The notes beneath the pieces were generated by a model. The model saw nothing but the letters and a program-made list of their open reading frames with translations. It was not told the DNA's origin and ran no database searches. A DNA stretch of 51,358 bases. Source: DATMER01 sp035536935. GTDB lineage: Bacteria; Acidobacteriota; Thermoanaerobaculia; Multivoradales; UBA5704. Position numbers and translations under genes: made by a program. Shown here piece by piece: positions 40,622-50,503 of this stretch. The stretch lies in NCBI GenBank assembly GCA_035536935.1, contig DATLNC010000111.1, positions 1 to 51,358 of the forward strand, in the 5' to 3' direction. The first letter of the stretch is position 1; each line of letters begins with the position of its first letter.

Positions 40622-41074
40622 TTAACATCGCTCCAGTACGGCATAACGCTCACGTACGATCGGATGATTGTTGATGACCTGCCCGCCGACCTCGACCCAG
40701 GCATGCGCTCCGAACGGCAGCTTCCGTGCTCCGATCACCAGGTGGGCCTCGATGCCGCGCAGGCGCAGCAGGCAGACGTTCGTTGCGGAACGCTGGAGAC
40801 ACCAGGCCTTTTTGAAGTAATGAGCCGCGGCCCGGTCCACCGCCGCCGAGATCCGCCGGCAGGCCTCGGGGTCCCGCCGGCGTTCTCCCAGCGTCGGACA
40901 CGACCTGACCACTCGCAGAAAGTGATCGAACCCCCCGATCCTCAGGACGAGGTCCACGGCCAGGAGCCCGCACCAGGCGACGGCCGCCTCCGCGCGCTCG
41001 CGCAAGCTCCCGGCTGGCGTGACGTCACCGGGCAGGAGCTCGGCCTCGAACGGGAGAGGCTCACGCGTGGACAC
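40622..41074 (-). CDS. Lasso leader peptidase B2 (transglutaminase-like)
   Basis: This 150-residue protein matches the B2 transglutaminase-like fold. The nucleophile is Cys92 in KKAWCLQRSATNVCLLRLRG, followed by LVIGARKLPFGAHAWVEVGG with His124. The usual acidic third residue is not obvious: the region reads VINNHPIVRERYAVL, with Asn where many relatives have Asp. The protein would cut the leader from the precursor once B1 delivers it. It overlaps the B1 gene by 14 bases and precedes the cyclase by three bases. A separate B2 next to B1 is the split arrangement usual outside Proteobacteria of the McjB type. Confidence 0.88.
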   Translation of the reverse strand: MSTREPLPFEAELLPGDVTPAGSLRERAEAAVAWCGLLAVDLVLRIGGFDHFLRVVRSCPTLGERRRDPEACRRISAAVDRAAAHYFKKAWCLQRSATNVCLLRLRGIEAHLVIGARKLPFGAHAWVEVGGQVINNHPIVRERYAVLERC

Positions 41075-41372
41075 GCAGGAGCCCCTTCTCTTCCATGGCG
41101 CGCACGAAAGCCGCCAGATCCGCCTGCAGCCTTTCCGCCGGAACCTGATAGGTCTGTCGCAGCTCGTCGAGGATCTGGGGCAGGGTCAACCCCTTCTCGA
41201 CTCTGCTCCAGATCCCGGCCGCCACACCGTTCAAGCTGTAATAGCGGCCCGCCTTGAGGTCGAGGAGGACCGCTCCGTCGCCATCGATCATCGAGCGCAC
41301 ATGGGGCTCGATTCCAATGGACTCTTCTTTCGAATCCTGCCTGCCGCGAGCGAATGGTAAATTCAGCGCCAT
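41061..41372 (-). CDS. Lasso B1 / PqqD-like leader-recognition protein
   Basis: This 103-residue protein is a stand-alone PqqD-like recognition element. The winged-helix core includes DGDGAVLLDLKAGRYYSLNG, VAAGIWSRVEKGLTLPQILD and a closing helix DLAAFVRAMEEKGLLRV. B1 proteins bind the precursor leader, with the Tyr-Pro part as main contact, and hand it to B2. ATG 41372 is favoured because GGAGG lies about six bases before it; the TTG at 41384 would overlap that site. It is preceded by the AraC-type regulator (41 bp gap). Confidence 0.9.
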   Translation of the reverse strand: MALNLPFARGRQDSKEESIGIEPHVRSMIDGDGAVLLDLKAGRYYSLNGVAAGIWSRVEKGLTLPQILDELRQTYQVPAERLQADLAAFVRAMEEKGLLRVHA

Positions 41373-41413
41373 CTCGACCTCCAACTAACAATCACATTCT
41401 GGAGGTCGAACGA

Positions 41414-41875
41414 TCAGGCGTCAACGCCAGCGCATCTTCCTTTCTTGTCTTCGGAAAACGGGCGGATGTTGCTCAGCGTTCTGCGATACTCGGCCGGCGT
41501 GCACCCGTAGTGACGGCCGAAAGCCCTGTAAAAGGTCTGCAGGCTGTTGTAGCCGACGGCAATGGAGGCGTCGAAGATACCGACGTCATCGCTCCGCAGA
41601 AGGCGGCCGGCGGCCTCCATACGCAGCCCTTCCACGTATTGCTTGATGGTCATTCCCATGAGGTACCGGAAGCGGCTCGAAACATTGTTGTCTCGGATCC
41701 GGCAGCACGATTTCAAGGAGCGCACGTTCAACTCCAGGTCGAAAAGACTCAGGTGGATCTGGGCGAGGACCTCCCGGATTTCCCGTGGCAGGTCTTCATA
41801 AGAGGGCCGGTTCTTACAGAGAAAATCATCGAGGATCGATTGCACCCGGATCTCGGATGCATGGGACTGTGTCAT
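41414..41875 (-). CDS. AraC-family transcriptional regulator, first gene of RiPP operon
   Basis: This 153-residue protein consists almost only of an AraC-type double helix-turn-helix (about 45-135). LFDLELNVRSLKSCCRIRDN opens the domain, FRYLMGMTIKQYVEGLRMEA links the two motifs, and DASIAVGYNSLQTFYRAFGR plus HYGCTPAEYRRTL form the conserved second motif and end. There is no sugar-binding or other sensor domain, so it may respond to abundance or to a partner protein. GAGGAGG lies seven bases before the ATG. It is the first gene of the run that continues to 32683, so it likely controls its own operon. Confidence 0.9.
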   Translation of the reverse strand: MTQSHASEIRVQSILDDFLCKNRPSYEDLPREIREVLAQIHLSLFDLELNVRSLKSCCRIRDNNVSSRFRYLMGMTIKQYVEGLRMEAAGRLLRSDDVGIFDASIAVGYNSLQTFYRAFGRHYGCTPAEYRRTLSNIRPFSEDKKGRCAGVDA

Positions 41876-41984
41876 TACAAACCTCCTCAGCTACGCTTAC
41901 CTTCCTTATGCCGTTGCCAAAGCGCATAGGAATCCTCCCCTGTAAAGAGAGGTGCCCGGATGGACCGTTTGCGAGCCGCTGGGA

Positions 41985-42015
41985 GGAAAGAAAGCCCGCG
42001 GGGCAGCCCGCGGGC
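41985..42015 (-). terminator. Intrinsic terminator of the di-heme cytochrome transcript
   Basis: GCCCGCGGG (41994-42002) and CCCGCGGGC (42007-42015) form a 9-bp stem with the loop GCAG. On the minus strand the stem is followed by TTTCTTTCC. It lies 16 bases after the stop of the cytochrome gene and about 110 bases before the AraC-type gene. It therefore separates the cytochrome transcript from the RiPP operon. Confidence 0.82.
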
Positions 42016-42031
42016 AGTGTTCAGGTGGGGT

Positions 42032-43528
42032 CTACTGCGAAGCGCATTGCTCGAATATTGCAACGGACCTGCCGCTGGGGAGGCTTTTTGGAACGAGGCT
42101 ACACAGACGCTCTGGCCTGGCATTGGGGTCGAGCAACCCTCTGCTCAGGAAGGCGACGAGGTTCTCGATCTCCGGCTTAGAAAGGTATCGAGGTTGTCGC
42201 ACCAGCGGATCGAGGCGGTCGAGGACTGGCCCGATCGGGCCGAGTCTGATCCTGAGATCGTGATCGATCCTTGCGGCCGAAGCATCGTACTCGCCAGCGG
42301 ACCTGATCACATCCAGGTGATGAACGATGGCGTCCTTCAGATCGGTAAAGGCCCCGTTGTGAAAGAAAGCCGGCTGCAGGGCAAGATTGCGCAGCGGCGA
42401 CGTCCGGAACTTATACCGGTCTGCCGGGTCGCCAGAGACCTGCTCCAGGCCGAAATCCTCGTCCGCACCTGGACCGTCGAACCGGACGTTTCCCACGCCC
42501 GCGCCGAAAACCGGAGCGATCTGCGGCACCCCAAGTACGTGGTTCTCGAAATCGCTGAACATTTCGTTGGATTTTCCTCCGACGGCATGACAGCCCACGC
42601 ATCCGGCACTGCCGAAGAACAGGATCGCGCCCCGTCTTTCTGGTGGCGTCAGGGCCTTGCGGTCGCCGCGCGCAAAGCGATCGATCGGGGCATCCGCGAA
42701 GGTCATTGTAAACTCGAACTCCGCGATGGCCTGAGCGATCTGAACGAAAGAGATGGGCTGGCCCGCCGCGATATCCGGAAACAGCTCGCCGAAGCGCGCG
42801 CGGTAAGCTGGCATGGCGTTGAGCCGAGCCAGGGCGGCCTGACGGATCGGCTCGTTGCGGAAGCCGCTCCCGTCCGGAGCGGGCACTGCCTCACCCTTCC
42901 CATTGTCGAACTGATCGAAATCCGGAGCGATGGCTCCTCGCGTGCCGGTGAAGCCCGCCGTCTCGGGGAGCTCGGTGGAAGGCAGATGGGCCTGGGCCGT
43001 CAAGAGATGCCGGATCGCAGGGTCGTGGGGCGGGAATTCGCTCGTTCCCTCCGGCTGCGGAAAGGTGAAACCCTCGGAGTTGTCAAAAGGGTCTCCCGAG
43101 GGAGCAAAGAACCTGCCGTTCCACATCAGTCTCGGATAGAACGCCGTGTTGAGGATGGAGGGGCTGCGGCGCTGATTGCGCGGCCCCTTGCGCCGAGGCC
43201 CTACTATTCCATTGTTGTCTACGCCAATCGCGATGGACTGGGAGTCCCCGAAGCCGTTGGCCGGCGAGTGGCAGCCGGCACAACTGTTGTCGCCGTGCAG
43301 GCTGATTGCACTGTCGAAGAAGATGTCGCGACCGAGCGTGGCGAGCTTCGGATCGAGGGGACGGCGAAGACGGTGCTCGAGCGTCGATTGAACGCGCCCG
43401 GTAAAACCGGCCCGGCCGAGGAGTTGGATGAGCTCTTCGGTCTCATCCTTGTCCGCCTTGGCGGGCCGACTCACGACCAGCAGGCTGGCCATGGTCAGGA
43501 GCAGCAACGAGAGAAAACGTATCTTCAT
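42032..43528 (-). CDS. Periplasmic di-heme cytochrome c peroxidase/MauG family
   Basis: This 498-residue exported protein has a signal peptide (KIRFLSLLLLTMASLLVVS, cleavage near residue 25). Two covalent c-heme sites are CAGCH (83-87) and CVGCH (310-314). The stretch NQRRSPSILNTAFYPRLMWN and the late FFHNGAFTDLKDAIVHHL are typical of the CcpA/MauG superfamily. Members reduce hydrogen peroxide or oxidise protein side chains. The sequence alone does not decide which. It follows a 152-residue exported protein by 26 bases and ends in its own terminator. Confidence 0.9.
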   Translation of the reverse strand: MKIRFLSLLLLTMASLLVVSRPAKADKDETEELIQLLGRAGFTGRVQSTLEHRLRRPLDPKLATLGRDIFFDSAISLHGDNSCAGCHSPANGFGDSQSIAIGVDNNGIVGPRRKGPRNQRRSPSILNTAFYPRLMWNGRFFAPSGDPFDNSEGFTFPQPEGTSEFPPHDPAIRHLLTAQAHLPSTELPETAGFTGTRGAIAPDFDQFDNGKGEAVPAPDGSGFRNEPIRQAALARLNAMPAYRARFGELFPDIAAGQPISFVQIAQAIAEFEFTMTFADAPIDRFARGDRKALTPPERRGAILFFGSAGCVGCHAVGGKSNEMFSDFENHVLGVPQIAPVFGAGVGNVRFDGPGADEDFGLEQVSGDPADRYKFRTSPLRNLALQPAFFHNGAFTDLKDAIVHHLDVIRSAGEYDASAARIDHDLRIRLGPIGPVLDRLDPLVRQPRYLSKPEIENLVAFLSRGLLDPNARPERLCSLVPKSLPSGRSVAIFEQCASQ

Positions 43529-43554
43529 TTCATCCTCCAGCGAGGCTCCATGGC

Positions 43555-44013
43555 TCAGATGCAGAAACCAAAGTGGCTGTCGATCACCGTCGAGACCGCC
43601 CGGGCCACGATCAGGTAAGGCCCTTCCGCTCTGGAATAGCTGAAGGTATTGCCATGGGTCCTACCTTGCTGATCGGGACCCGCAAAAAAGCTGATCGTTT
43701 TACGGGTGAGGTCGGGGATCACCTCCGCGTCGCGCAGACGCAGGGCTCCCGCGTCACGCAACGTGTCTTCGAGTGCCGCCAGGAAGTCGGCGGGCAGAAA
43801 GGTCGAGCAGAGCTCGCCGTCGGGCTCATCGGCATCCTTTCGCGTGAGGATGGCCTCGCCATCGTTGTAGACCATCAGCAGGAGCCTGACATCTCCAGGC
43901 CGGCTTACCTCGGCAATCAGGACGGGCGCGCGGCTTGTCTCGGAGTTGTCGGCCAGCAGGGCGGCGGGGGCGAGAAACGCGAGGAACAGCAGGAACACGG
44001 AAAGACGTCGCAT
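43555..44013 (-). CDS. Small exported protein preceding the di-heme cytochrome
   Basis: This 152-residue protein has a clear signal peptide (MRRLSVFLLFLAFLAPAALL, cleavage near residue 21). A mature domain of mixed strands follows: APVLIAEVSRPGDVRLLLMV, LTRKDADEPDGELCSTFLPA and FFAGPDQQGRTHGNTFSYSR. Two cysteines, one mid-protein and one at the penultimate position (FGFCI end), could form a disulfide. AAGGAGG precedes the ATG by seven bases. I recognise no family. Its place 26 bases before the cytochrome gene suggests a partner or substrate, by position only. Confidence 0.75.
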   Translation of the reverse strand: MRRLSVFLLFLAFLAPAALLADNSETSRAPVLIAEVSRPGDVRLLLMVYNDGEAILTRKDADEPDGELCSTFLPADFLAALEDTLRDAGALRLRDAEVIPDLTRKTISFFAGPDQQGRTHGNTFSYSRAEGPYLIVARAVSTVIDSHFGFCI

Positions 44014-44147
44014 CAGTACCTCCTTGATCTCATCGCGTCCAGGCTTCGCGAGCCGGGATGCGATACCTTGAGAGGACTGGATCTTGCGCGCCGGCCGGTC
44101 AGCCGTCAATTTCAGCGCGTCTTCCTGATTCTTCTTCGCAAAAGCTA

Positions 44148-44678
44148 TCAGCGCTCGCGCCAGATCGAGATTCCCATCCACAGGTTCCCGACCGCAGTGG
44201 CAACGGCGAAAGCAGCCAGCGGCAACCCCCCCGGCCAGAGCGCGGCGAGCCCGCCGACCTGATAGATCAAGCCGGTCGTGCGGAACGGCGGAAAGGCCAG
44301 CCCGCCCAGCATGTAGAAGGAGTGCCCCAGGATCAGCAGCCAGAGCCCGGGGAGAGCCCAGGCCGCATCCTGCCAGACGAGCAGGAACGACAGCGCGAGC
44401 GCCACGAGCGACAGGTTGCCTTGCAGACCCAGCACCCAGGAGGCGAGGGGCGTGCTCCCTCCTCCGAACCCGCCGCCCGCCCGCCGGATCCCCACGATCT
44501 CTACCGCTCCCCCCGCGAGAATCACGCCCGACCAGGTGAAAAGCACCGCAGCGGGTCCGCCCATGCGGAGCGCCAGCGGGGTGATCAGCGCGGCAATCGG
44601 CAGCAGCACGGCCCAGGCGAACCAGGACCACGGATTGCGGAGGAAAGGACGGCTTGCCTTGCGGAAGTGCACCCGCAC
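44148..44678 (-). CDS. Polytopic membrane protein after atpC
   Basis: From GTG at 44678 this encodes 176 residues with about five hydrophobic helices (near 20-37, 42-62, 82-103, 107-125 and 138-165) and Arg-rich ends. I recognise no family. The same frame stays open upstream through a plausible acidic N-terminus (SEYEPLFSDTRTGEDDLEPV) to CTG at 44738, which overlaps the atpC stop exactly as CTGA. A CTG start would fit the coupled-overlap habit of this genome. The chosen GTG is the conventional alternative. Its position suggests co-transcription with the ATP synthase genes. Confidence 0.65.
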   Translation of the reverse strand: MRVHFRKASRPFLRNPWSWFAWAVLLPIAALITPLALRMGGPAAVLFTWSGVILAGGAVEIVGIRRAGGGFGGGSTPLASWVLGLQGNLSLVALALSFLLVWQDAAWALPGLWLLILGHSFYMLGGLAFPPFRTTGLIYQVGGLAALWPGGLPLAAFAVATAVGNLWMGISIWRER

Positions 44679-44734
44679 CGGCTCGAGATCATCCTCGCCG
44701 GTGCGGGTATCGGAGAAAAGAGGCTCGTATTCGC

Positions 44735-45139
44735 TCAGCGCGTTTCCGCGAGGTGGATCTGGGTCTCGGCACGGCGGACGGCCCGCTGACGGGCGGCGAA
44801 CTCGGCGTCGGTAATCGAAGGCATCACCCGGGCCGCGTCGAGCGCGCGCTCGGCCGCGGCTGGATCGATCTCCTCCACCGCTCTCGCTTGCTCGGTCAGG
44901 AGCGTCAGACGGTTCTCCACCATCTGGGCGAAGCCGCCGTCCACGAAGAAGCTGCGGTTCCCTTCCGGAGTCTCCACCCGAAGCGAGCCGATGCCCATCT
45001 TGAAGAGCAGCGGCGCGCGGCCGGGCAGGATCCCGACCTCGCCGTCGTGTGCCGGGAAGGCCACGAACGTCGCATCAGCCTCCAGCACGGCCCGCTCCGG
45101 AGTGATCACACTGCAATGAAAGGTGTCGTTCTTCGCCAT
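44735..45139 (-). CDS. atpC: ATP synthase F1 epsilon subunit
   Basis: This 134-residue subunit of the F1 central stalk has the N-terminal beta-sandwich (HCSVITPERAVLEADATFVA, HDGEVGILPGRAPLLFKMGI and FFVDGGFAQMVENRLTLLTE). A C-terminal helical pair (AVEEIDPAAAERALDAARVM and RQRAVRRAETQIHLAE) can act as a brake on ATP hydrolysis. It closes the F1 block, 15 bases after atpD. Length and motif order are normal for the family. Confidence 0.95.
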   Translation of the reverse strand: MAKNDTFHCSVITPERAVLEADATFVAFPAHDGEVGILPGRAPLLFKMGIGSLRVETPEGNRSFFVDGGFAQMVENRLTLLTEQARAVEEIDPAAAERALDAARVMPSITDAEFAARQRAVRRAETQIHLAETR

Positions 45140-45154
45140 GCGCGCCTCGCCGGT

Positions 45155-46630
45155 CTACTTCTTGTCCTGAGACGCCATCTTCTCGGCCGCGGCGGCCGCG
45201 TCCTCGATCGCGCCGACGTACATGAATGCCTGGTCAGGCAGGTGGTCCCACTTGCCGTCGCAAAGCTCGTCGAAGGAGCGGATCGTGTCTTCGCGCGAGC
45301 AGTAGATGCCGGGCAGGCCGGTGAACTGCTCGGCCACGAAGAACGGCTGCGACAGGAAGCGCTCGACCTTGCGCGCCCGGCGGACGATGATCTTGTCCTC
45401 CTCGGAGAGCTCGTCGACGCCCAGGATCGCGATGATGTCCTGCAGGTCGCGATAGCGCTGGAGGATCTGCTGGACCTTGCGCGCGACCGCGTAGTGCCGG
45501 TCGCCGATGTACTCGGGCGCGATGATGCGGCTGCTCGACGCGAGCGGATCCACGGCCGGGTAGATGCCCTTCTCCGAGATGCTCCGCTCCAGGTTCACCG
45601 TGCTGTCCAGGTGAGCGAACGCGGTGGCGGGCGCCGGGTCGGTGTAGTCGTCGGCCGGCACGTAGATGGCCTGGATGGAGGTGACGGCGCCGCGGCTGGT
45701 GGAGGTGATGCGCTCCTGCAGCTCGCCCATCTCCGTGCCCAGCGTCGGCTGGTAGCCCACGGCCGAGGGCATGCGGCCCAGCAGCGCGGACACTTCGGAG
45801 CCGGCCTGCGAAAACCGGAAGATGTTGTCGATGAAGAGCAGCGTGTCGACGCCGGTCTGATCGCGGAAGTACTCGGCCATGGTGAGCGCCGAGAGAGCCA
45901 CGCGCAGGCGGGCTCCGGGCGGCTCGTTCATCTGGCCGAACACCATCACGGTCTGATCGATGACGCTCTTGCCCGTGTCGCCGATCTTGGCCTCCTGCAT
46001 TTCCAGCCAGAGGTCGTTGCCTTCGCGGGTGCGCTCGCCCACTCCGGCGAAGCAGGAGTAGCCGCTGTGGAAGCGGGCGAGACGGGCGATCAGCTCCTGA
46101 ATGATGACGGTCTTGCCGACGCCCGCGCCGCCGAACAGGCCGGCCTTGCCGCCGCGGACCAGCGGGCAGAGCAGGTCGATGACCTTGATGCCAGTTTCGA
46201 ACAGCTCGGTTTTCGAGGAGAGGTCCTCGAGCTCCGGCGGCGCGTGGTGGATGGGCCGGCGCTCGCCGGCCTTTACCGGGCCGAGGCCGTCGATGGGCTC
46301 GCCGACCATGTTGAACACCCGGCCGAGCGTCTCGATGCCCACCGGCACGCTCACGGGCGCGCCGGTGTCGAGGATGTCCGAGCCGCGCTGGAGGCCGTCG
46401 GACGAGCCGAGGGCGACCGCGCGCACGCGTCCGCCTCCGAGATGCTGGGCCACCTCGCACCAGAGCGTCTCCTGCACGGTCTGGCCGAGCACCGTGCGCG
46501 CGACGTCGACGCGCAGGGCGTTGTAAATCCCCGGCAGCTGATCCTCCGCGAACTGGGCGTCCAGCGTGGAGCCGATCACCTGCGTGATCCGACCGATGTT
46601 TCCTGCCGTATTTTGATGAGCGTTCTGCAT
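45155..46630 (-). CDS. atpD: ATP synthase F1 beta subunit
   Basis: This 491-residue catalytic subunit makes ATP at the alpha-beta interface. Walker A is GGAGVGKT (in LFGGAGVGKTVIIQELI), the catalytic Glu lies in AGVGERTREGNDLW, Walker B is TLLFIDNIFRFSQAGSEVSA, and the DELSEED loop reads GVDELSEEDKIIVRRARKVE. LGTEMGELQERITSTSRG is also conserved. An N-terminal extension of about 12 residues and a longer Ala-rich C-terminus account for the slightly large size. The gene lies between atpG (25-bp gap) and atpC (15 bp). Confidence 0.98.
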   Translation of the reverse strand: MQNAHQNTAGNIGRITQVIGSTLDAQFAEDQLPGIYNALRVDVARTVLGQTVQETLWCEVAQHLGGGRVRAVALGSSDGLQRGSDILDTGAPVSVPVGIETLGRVFNMVGEPIDGLGPVKAGERRPIHHAPPELEDLSSKTELFETGIKVIDLLCPLVRGGKAGLFGGAGVGKTVIIQELIARLARFHSGYSCFAGVGERTREGNDLWLEMQEAKIGDTGKSVIDQTVMVFGQMNEPPGARLRVALSALTMAEYFRDQTGVDTLLFIDNIFRFSQAGSEVSALLGRMPSAVGYQPTLGTEMGELQERITSTSRGAVTSIQAIYVPADDYTDPAPATAFAHLDSTVNLERSISEKGIYPAVDPLASSSRIIAPEYIGDRHYAVARKVQQILQRYRDLQDIIAILGVDELSEEDKIIVRRARKVERFLSQPFFVAEQFTGLPGIYCSREDTIRSFDELCDGKWDHLPDQAFMYVGAIEDAAAAAEKMASQDKK

Positions 46631-46655
46631 CTTGATTTCCGATCTCTTGAGGGGC

Positions 46656-47528
46656 TCAGGACAGGGCGTTGGCGCCGCCGACGATGTCCAGGAGCTCCAT
46701 GGTGATCTGCGTCTGCCGGGCGCGGTTGTACTCCCGCGTCAGCGCTTTGATCATATCGCCCGCCGCGTCGGTGGCCGCCTTCATGGCGACCATGCGGGCG
46801 ACCTGTTCCGACACGATCGCGTCGTTGAAAGCCTGGAAGAGCCGCACGCGCACGGTCGCCGGCAGCAGCTCGTCGAGGAGCTGCTTCGGATCGGGCGAGA
46901 ACTCGTACTCGACCGGCCGCGCCTCTTCATCTCCCTGCTTCTGCTCGGTCGAAAGAGGCAGGAGCTGCACCACCGCCGGCCGCTGCACGCCGGCCGAGTG
47001 GAAGCGCATGTAGGCCACGTGCGCCGAGGCGATCTCGCCGCGGATGAAGCGGTCCATCAGGTCATTCGCGATCGGCTCGATCTGCTCGAAGCGCGGCTTG
47101 TCGCCGAGCCCCGTCGTCTGCTCCGCAATTTCCCGGCGCAGGAACTTGAAGAAGTTGATGCCCTTCCTCCCCACCATGTGGACCCGCGGCACCACCCCGC
47201 GCCCCCGCTGCTCCTCGATGTGCCCCACGGCGCTCCGCAGCACGTTCGAGTTGTAGCCGCCGGCGAGGCCGCGGTCGCTCGTGATCACCACCAGCGCCGA
47301 GCTGTTCACGTCGTCGTGCGTCTGGAGCAGCGGGTGATCGACGTTGCCGGCCGCCCGCGAGAGGTCGGCCACCAGCTCGGCCAGCTTCTCCGTGTACGGC
47401 TTCGTCGCCACCGCCCGGTTGAAAGCCGCCTGGAACCGGGCGGTCGCGATGAGCTGCATGGTCCGCGTGATCTTGCGGATGTTGCGCACCGACTTGCGCC
47501 GCTTGACCAGGACTCTTCGGTTCGCCAT
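46656..47528 (-). CDS. atpG: ATP synthase F1 gamma subunit
   Basis: This 290-residue central-stalk subunit has the two long terminal helices that form the rotor coiled coil. The N-terminal one includes KSVRNIRKITRTMQLIATAR. The C-terminal one includes ARMVAMKAATDAAGDMIKAL followed by YNRARQTQITMELLDIVGGA. The central globular part has VVITSDRGLAGGYNSNVLR. The ATG is 10 bases after the atpA stop. Length and ends match the family. Confidence 0.96.
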   Translation of the reverse strand: MANRRVLVKRRKSVRNIRKITRTMQLIATARFQAAFNRAVATKPYTEKLAELVADLSRAAGNVDHPLLQTHDDVNSSALVVITSDRGLAGGYNSNVLRSAVGHIEEQRGRGVVPRVHMVGRKGINFFKFLRREIAEQTTGLGDKPRFEQIEPIANDLMDRFIRGEIASAHVAYMRFHSAGVQRPAVVQLLPLSTEQKQGDEEARPVEYEFSPDPKQLLDELLPATVRVRLFQAFNDAIVSEQVARMVAMKAATDAAGDMIKALTREYNRARQTQITMELLDIVGGANALS

Positions 47529-47538
47529 GGTCTTTTTC

Positions 47539-49263
<1,725 letters not shown>

Positions 49264-49302
49264 GTTGTTCCTCAGTGTTTCTCGAAAGAATTCCTAATTT
49301 GT

Positions 49303-49887
49303 TCAGGCGCGTGCGCGGACGATCTCCTCGGACGCGCGCCGCTCGAAAGCCTGCCCGAGCTCGCGCAGCCGGCTCGCCACGCTGCCGTCGATCTTACGGC
49401 CTTCGACCTCGATGACGATGCCGCCGATCAGCGACGGGTCCACCTTCTCGATCAGCCGCGGCTGCTTGCCCGTGTAGCGGGCGACGGACTCGCGCACCCG
49501 GGTCCGCAGCGCTTCGCCGAGCGGTATCGCCGTCCTCACATGAGCCTCCACGATGCCGCGCAGCAGGCCGTGCTCGATGCGGTAGCCCTCGGCGATGGCG
49601 CGCAGCAGGCCGAGCCGGCCCTTGCGGTTGACCACCTGGAGCGAATCCACGAGCAGGTCGCTGGCGCGGCCGCGGAAGGCGCGCTCCAGCGTGCGGGAGC
49701 GGTCCTCGTCGTCCACCAGCGGGCTGCCCAGGAACTGCTCGAACTCCGGGCTGCGGTCGAGAAATTTCACCGCCTCCTGCAGCTCGTCGAGCAGGGCGTC
49801 GGCCTCGCCCTGCTGCTCGGCAAGCTCCAGCATGGACTTGCTGTAGATGCGGGCGATGGCCAGCTCGCGGTCGTTTACGCTCGCCAT
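49303..49887 (-). CDS. atpH: ATP synthase F1 delta subunit (OSCP)
   Basis: This 194-residue peripheral-stalk subunit joins the b dimer to F1. The helical N-terminal domain includes ELAIARIYSKSMLELAEQQG and PEFEQFLGSPLVDDEDRSR. The C-terminal signature PSLIGGIVIEVEGRKIDGSV is followed by SRLRELGQAF. The ATG at 49887 follows the atpF stop by four bases; an in-frame ATG at 49911 would overlap atpF by 20 bases and is less likely. Confidence 0.93.
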   Translation of the reverse strand: MASVNDRELAIARIYSKSMLELAEQQGEADALLDELQEAVKFLDRSPEFEQFLGSPLVDDEDRSRTLERAFRGRASDLLVDSLQVVNRKGRLGLLRAIAEGYRIEHGLLRGIVEAHVRTAIPLGEALRTRVRESVARYTGKQPRLIEKVDPSLIGGIVIEVEGRKIDGSVASRLRELGQAFERRASEEIVRARA

Positions 49888-49891
49888 GGCA

Positions 49892-50482
49892 TCAGATCCG
49901 GGGTGCGGCATTTACGCCGTCGAGCGACTCGGCGATGAGGCGCTCATGGTCCTGGGGTGTGAGCTCGCGCCCGATCATCTTGCCCGCCATGTCGGTCGCC
50001 AGCCGGGCGGAGAGCAGGTACAGCTCCTTGGTGGCGGTCTCGGTCGCGATCTGGATCTCGCGCTTGGCGCGCTCGAGCCTCTTGTCGGCCTCGAGCTGGG
50101 CGTCCTCCTCGATCCGCTGCTTGACCACCACGGCGTCGCGGCGACCCTCTTCCACGATGGCGGTCGCCTCGGCGCGGGCGTGGGCCAGCCGCTCCTCGTA
50201 CTCCCGCAGACGGGCCTCGGCCTCGTCGCGGTCGCGCTTGGCGGTCTCCAGCGACTCGCGGATGAAAGTCTCACGTGCCTGGAGCGTGTTCAGGATCGGC
50301 CCCCAGGCGAACTTGCCGAGGACGAACAGGACGAAGCCGAAGATGACCAGCGTCCAGAGCGCGTTGCCGAAGTCGCCAGCGAAGGGGTTGCTCCCACCCT
50401 CGCCGCCGTGCTCGGCCTCCGCGGCCAGCACAGGAGCCGCCAGCGCCAGGGAGACCAGAAAAATCATTGCTCTCTCGATCAT
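49892..50482 (-). CDS. atpF: ATP synthase Fo b subunit
   Basis: This 196-residue peripheral-stalk subunit begins with a signal-peptide-like segment (IERAMIFLVSLALAAPVLAA). A Gly/Glu/His linker, the true membrane helix (about 41-58, ALWTLVIFGFVLFVLGKF) and a long charged coiled coil follow (about 70-165, for example RESLETAKRDRDEAEARLRE). The signal-like start is not part of a typical b subunit. The gene follows atpE by 73 bases that contain a palindrome. Confidence 0.93.
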   Translation of the reverse strand: MIERAMIFLVSLALAAPVLAAEAEHGGEGGSNPFAGDFGNALWTLVIFGFVLFVLGKFAWGPILNTLQARETFIRESLETAKRDRDEAEARLREYEERLAHARAEATAIVEEGRRDAVVVKQRIEEDAQLEADKRLERAKREIQIATETATKELYLLSARLATDMAGKMIGRELTPQDHERLIAESLDGVNAAPRI

Positions 50483-50503
50483 GTGCGTCTATCCGTGAGT
50501 CAT

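Noticed and set aside
42032..44013. Di-heme cytochrome pair as part of the RiPP operon
   Set aside because: An intrinsic terminator at 41985-42015 and a 156-bp gap separate them.
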